Below are positions 62,873-64,000 of a DNA stretch of 64,000 nt, piece by piece (position 1 is the first letter of the stretch; each line of letters opens with the position of its first letter). This stretch comes from RI-153 sp963752935. GTDB lineage: Bacteria; Chloroflexota; Anaerolineae; Caldilineales; Caldilineaceae. Under the pieces are notes generated by a model, which worked only from the letters and a program-made list of their open reading frames with translations, was not told the origin of the DNA and did not search any database. Location: contig CAVWAL010000001.1 of NCBI GenBank assembly GCA_963752935.1, positions 124,001 through 188,000 of the forward strand. Direction: 5' to 3'. Position numbers and translations under genes: made by a program.

Positions 62873-62898
62873 GAGAGAGCACGCGCGCGTGCTCTCTC
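62873..62898 (-). terminator. Perfect 26-bp loopless palindrome
   Basis: GAGAGAGCACGCG and its reverse complement abut at 62873-62898. It lies 40 bases past the 3' end of the minus-strand CPBP gene and just upstream of the hydrolase start, so it probably ends the first transcript. Confidence 0.55.
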
Positions 62899-62937
62899 CT
62901 CAGATAATCGGTGGATGGATAACGAGAGATTGACTTG

Positions 62938-63795
62938 CTATTGCGTGACCATGCTTGCCTGTGCGACGGCAGGTATACGGTTGCGGCGCTTTCTGATCGT
63001 GTAGAGCCAACCACCAAGCACGGCGAAGACGACGATCATGAGCGTCCCCTCTACGCCGGGGGAAGTAAGCCAGATCGCGCCGGGCGACAGGGTGACGAAT
63101 CCTTCACCGTTGAATCCACTGAGCAACGAATTGGCGACGGTGTTGCCCAGCCAGTGCATGATCACCGCCGGCCACACCGATCCGGTTCGCAGGCGGATTT
63201 CCCCGTAGAAGACGGCGAAGACGACTGTCCCCAGCACGAAGCGTGGCAACAGCGTCAGCAGTGCTTCGTCGGTGTGTCCCCACAGTTCGTTCATGTAGGG
63301 GAAGTGCCAGGACGCCCAGATCACGCCCACCAGCGCATGCCCCAGCAGGCCGTCGTTCCATCCGCTCACACGGGGGACCAGATAACCGCGCCAGCCTACT
63401 TCCTCGAAAAGGCCGAAGACGAGGTAAATGACGGCCAGGGGAATCACAGCGCTGACGTAGTCGGCAATGGTGGCGTCCTGGTTGAAGGTGGCCAATCCCG
63501 TCGCCAGCCCAATGCCCAGGACAACGATCATCGTCAGCGGTAGGGCCAGGGTGCCCAGCAAGTAGGTGCGTCCATTGCCGCGCAGGTTGAGCCGCCAGCC
63601 CATCGACACCCGATCCCGCAGCCCATAGCGCATGATCAGGGCCGTCAGAATGGGCGCGACACCCCAGAGCAGAAAACCAGGTCCTGGTTCGAGGGGGCTG
63701 CCACCGAGGACGGGGCCGAGCCAGGCCAGCCCGTTGACGAGCAGCGCGAAAATCACGATGTTGCGTACGGCGTGGGAGTGGTTTGACTGGTTCAT
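62938..63795 (-). CDS. CPBP family intramembrane metalloprotease
   Basis: 285 residues, about eight membrane segments. FEEVGWRGYLVPRV holds the EExxxR motif and VIWASWHFPYM the first metal histidine; IMHWLGNTVANS holds the second His/Asn. These are the active-site motifs of type II CAAX prenyl endopeptidase-like (CPBP/ABI) proteases. GGAGAACC lies before the ATG. Bacterial members act in peptide maturation or immunity to bacteriocins; no bacteriocin gene is in view. Confidence 0.88.
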   Translation of the reverse strand: MNQSNHSHAVRNIVIFALLVNGLAWLGPVLGGSPLEPGPGFLLWGVAPILTALIMRYGLRDRVSMGWRLNLRGNGRTYLLGTLALPLTMIVVLGIGLATGLATFNQDATIADYVSAVIPLAVIYLVFGLFEEVGWRGYLVPRVSGWNDGLLGHALVGVIWASWHFPYMNELWGHTDEALLTLLPRFVLGTVVFAVFYGEIRLRTGSVWPAVIMHWLGNTVANSLLSGFNGEGFVTLSPGAIWLTSPGVEGTLMIVVFAVLGGWLYTIRKRRNRIPAVAQASMVTQ

Positions 63796-63856
63796 GGTGG
63801 TTCTCCGTTTTGTGAATGATTTCTCTTTGCGTAGGACGTGGTGCGTGATGCGTGGC

Positions 63857-63958
63857 GCGTGTACCGGTAGAGCAAGTGGTTTCTATATTGGTACGTCCCT
63901 ACGTTCTACAAACCGGAGAGTTCTCAGTGTAGAGCCAACGAACGCAATCGGTACACGC
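63857..63958. repeat. Distant inverted repeat in the right-end intergenic region
   Basis: GCGTGTACCG (63857-63866) and CGGTACACGC (63949-63958) are ten-base inverted repeats 82 bases apart. They lie upstream of the CPBP gene, at the window edge. They might bind a regulator or be chance. Confidence 0.3.
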
Positions 63959-64000
63959 ACTGCGTACTACTTTCGCTTCCCCATCAAAAGCACGATCCCC

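Overview
The window reads as a piece of a chromosome from a free-living, carbohydrate-degrading Gram-positive-like or monoderm bacterium of fairly high GC content. The mix points to Chloroflexota (Anaerolineae/Caldilineae-like): many Gfo/Idh/MocA oxidoreductases, secreted proteins with proline/threonine linkers, a STAND ATPase with a separate TPR partner, tandem response-regulator/CpaE-like ATPases, and dispersed hairpin repeats beginning GTAGGG. This assignment is inference from gene content; no rRNA or other marker is present. No rRNA, tRNA, CRISPR array, intact transposase or replication origin was seen.

Layout. (1) 0-15 kb: a sugar-catabolism region with four Gfo/Idh/MocA dehydrogenases, a GH39-type glycosidase, an SDR, a class III aminotransferase, a large secreted glycosidase and a ThuA-domain protein, interrupted by a multi-PAS histidine kinase. 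(2) 15.4-17.8 kb: two tandem minus-strand proteins, each a receiver domain fused to a MinD/CpaE-like ATPase. (3) 17.9-27.5 kb: ordinary housekeeping genes (Maf, RsgA, PcrA/UvrD), an unusual AI-2E-transporter/mannose-6-phosphate-isomerase fusion, a nitroreductase, a hydantoinase and an AlkA-type glycosylase. (4) 28-35.4 kb: an accessory zone with a CoA-ligase-like protein, a small secreted protein, an AT-rich rifampin ADP-ribosyltransferase-like gene next to an integrase remnant, a lipoprotein amidohydrolase, an RraA-like protein and a broken NmrA-like gene. (5) 35.4-44.3 kb: a second sugar region (GH63-like glucosidase, SDR, two zinc-type dehydrogenases on the minus strand; cupin, TIM-barrel isomerase and a fifth Gfo/Idh/MocA protein on the plus strand). 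(6) 44.5-52.4 kb: a VapBC-type toxin-antitoxin pair, a 1014-residue secreted protein, a DUF421 membrane protein and the STAND/TPR pair. (7) 52.6-61.1 kb: a GntR regulator with a recognisable promoter and operator, two M24 peptidases, a peptide-type ABC importer without ATPase subunits and an MFS transporter. (8) 61.3-63.8 kb: a second integrase remnant, an alpha/beta hydrolase and a CPBP protease.

How the genes may work together. The two sugar regions combine extracellular or cytoplasmic glycosidases with NAD(P)-dependent sugar oxidation, isomerisation and aldol or epimerase-type steps, consistent with breakdown of plant or microbial polysaccharides through oxidised sugar intermediates; the exact substrates cannot be read from the sequence. 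The GntR-M24-ABC-M24-MFS group looks like one uptake-and-hydrolysis unit for a peptide-like compound. Most gene ends carry strong hairpins; several are perfect loopless palindromes of 26-50 bp.

The most unusual items are the transporter-isomerase fusion, the STAND/TPR pair with a probable one-base frameshift, the paired receiver-ATPases of which one has lost both P-loop lysines, the transferred arr-like gene beside an integrase fragment whose missing half may lie 30 kb away in inverted orientation, and a REPIN-like repeat family with compensated stem changes.
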